From: Dermatemys mawii
Taxonomy: Eukaryota > Chordata > Testudines > Dermatemydidae
Length of the DNA: 64,000 nucleotides
Assembly (NCBI GenBank): GCA_007922305.1
Contig: ML677344.1
Coordinates: forward strand, 1,408,179 to 1,472,178
Direction of reading: 5' to 3'
Shown here: positions 62,701-64,000 of the stretch, piece after piece
How positions within the stretch are numbered: position 1 is the first letter of the stretch
Layout: each line of letters starts with the position of its first letter
Translations under genes and position numbers: made by a program
Notes under the pieces: model-generated
Databases searched by the model: none
What the model was told of the DNA's origin: nothing
Seen by the model: only the letters and a program-made list of their open reading frames with translations

Positions 62701-64000
62701 TTTTAAAGAGGATTGGGGGAGTGAAAAGTCAGACCACAGCTGATACAAAATTTAGGCTCTACAGGCATAAGGTTTTACACAGATCAAGACTATAGTTTCC
62801 ATAGTTGCTCCTTTTAATTCCAATGGTAAGTTTAACCAACAATTTAGTTTTCCCCTATAGTATTTACAACATATTGCAGCTCTGAGGCAGCATATACCAA
62901 TTTGAAACTCAAAAGGAGTAGAATAAAAGCAAATTGATTAGTTGATTTTTTTTTCCTCCAAGCCCAGAGCAATGCAAAAAGCAAACTTACACAATACCAA
63001 AGAGTAAATCAGATTTCTGTCACGGAAAGAATAACAGTGGGTCTTTTAGTGGTAGCTGAGGGTTTTCTTCAATCTCTGAATTTGTTTTTCATCTGACAAT
63101 GTCTCTTTAAATGTTTCCTAAATCTGACTGGGAGATTTCCTTAGCCCCAGCAAAAGCTAGTGTTACTAAAAATAGCCACCACAGCAGCTCAGGTCTCACC
63201 AGTCTCTCACAACCGGCCAAGGTGCACAATAGAGTACGGATAGAAGAATGCCAGTCTTAGCATTTCCGGAGCACTTCATGTCTTAAAAAAGCCAGGGATT
63301 AAATTTGGCTTGGAACAGAATTTAAAATAAGCAAAACATTTTAGAAGTCATGAAATCCCAGGCCAGCTCTTTTAGTAATACTATTTATAATAGAGCACCT
63401 GACCCTATCCCAGCTCAAGGAGCAAATCTCTAAGGATCCATCACTCACTTGCTTACTGAAGAAGGAAGCTTTCACGCTTTAGCACCACGTCACAATCAGC
63501 CCACTCGGATGACCACTTCTGGACTGTCAGTTTGACCTCCTTTGTAGGGGCAGCTCTTCAGCCAATGGGAACAAACAAGGTGTTTTCTACTAGAATCTGA
63601 AAGTTTCACTCATGAGGTTCTAGAGATCCCAGGAGCACTTGGACTTGCAAGCCAAAACCACGGTGGCAATGACAGCAAAAATCCAGTGGGGCCATTATTG
63701 TTCAAGTTTGTCACCCTTTTCTGACAGAAGACAGTGGGACAGCTGTTCGACCTCATTCTGAAGAGTCATTTCTTGATGTTAGCAGTCTCTGCAAACACGA
63801 GCCTGTCTACAACATTCCCCTTTTGCAAAGGCTGGGGCAAGGCAACTTTGGCTGTCTCTGGGGTCGAGGACCTCTTGCGCAGTGCTCCACAAGGCTCATT
63901 TTGTCTCTCATCCCCCACCCCAAGAGCGTGGGAGGCCACTGAGAACATAGCAAGCAGTACTGGGGCCAGTTTCCCTCAGACTCAGGGATCAGACCATCTA
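62701..64000. other. No gene or repeat recognised
   Basis: AT-rich DNA without a convincing exon or repeat signature to the end of the window. Confidence 0.4.

Noticed and set aside
1..64000. CRISPR arrays, operons or bacterial features
   Set aside because: No regularly spaced repeats; gene structure, introns and repeats are vertebrate throughout.

Overview
The window looks like nuclear DNA of a cryptodiran turtle. The basis is a dense load of CR1 LINE fragments, two SINEs with a tRNA-like head and a CR1-like tail (the design known as the tortoise Pol III SINE), hAT-type MITEs, an LTR retroelement with the unusual Gmr1 domain order, and two intron-rich vertebrate genes. Crocodilians and birds share the CR1 landscape, so the SINE is the main argument for a turtle. 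No database search was possible; family names rest on recognised motifs and on recalled human proteins.

Layout. Positions 1-3739 hold the 3' part of a decayed Ty3/gypsy-like element (zinc knuckle, protease, integrase, then RT thumb and RNase H, then LTR). Positions 3740-8040 hold CR1 pieces, small DNA-transposon remnants and unrecognised DNA, followed by a 100-base assembly gap (8041-8140) and a G-rich tandem tract. IL18BP (interleukin-18 binding protein) lies on the plus strand with six coding exons from 8858 to 15470 and a poly(A) signal at 15920. NUMA1 (nuclear mitotic apparatus protein) lies on the minus strand with 25 coding exons from 49690 down to 18296 and a poly(A) signal at 16646-16651. 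The two genes converge with about 700 bases between their 3' ends, the same neighbour pair as on human 11q13. Positions 49722-64000 are upstream of the NUMA1 start codon and hold repeats and unassigned sequence; no 5' UTR exon or CpG-rich promoter could be recognised there.

Both gene models were built by joining exons at consensus splice sites with phase checks. IL18BP gives 609 nt (202 residues) and NUMA1 gives 6672 nt (2223 residues); both close in frame on a stop codon. NUMA1 encodes a Hook-like N-terminus, a very long coiled coil carried mostly by one 3.6-kb exon, and a C-terminal tail with the LGN-binding segment, a basic NLS and a CDK-type TP site. IL18BP encodes a secreted single-Ig protein that would bind IL-18. 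The two genes share no pathway; the pairing is positional.

The most interesting points are the PR-IN-RT-RH order of the retroelement, the reduced cysteine set and basic tail of the reptilian IL18BP, conservation of the 42-nt alternative NUMA1 exon, a degraded ERV ending within about 20-30 bases of a NUMA1 splice donor, a three-copy palindromic MITE family, and several nested transposon insertions with readable target-site duplications.
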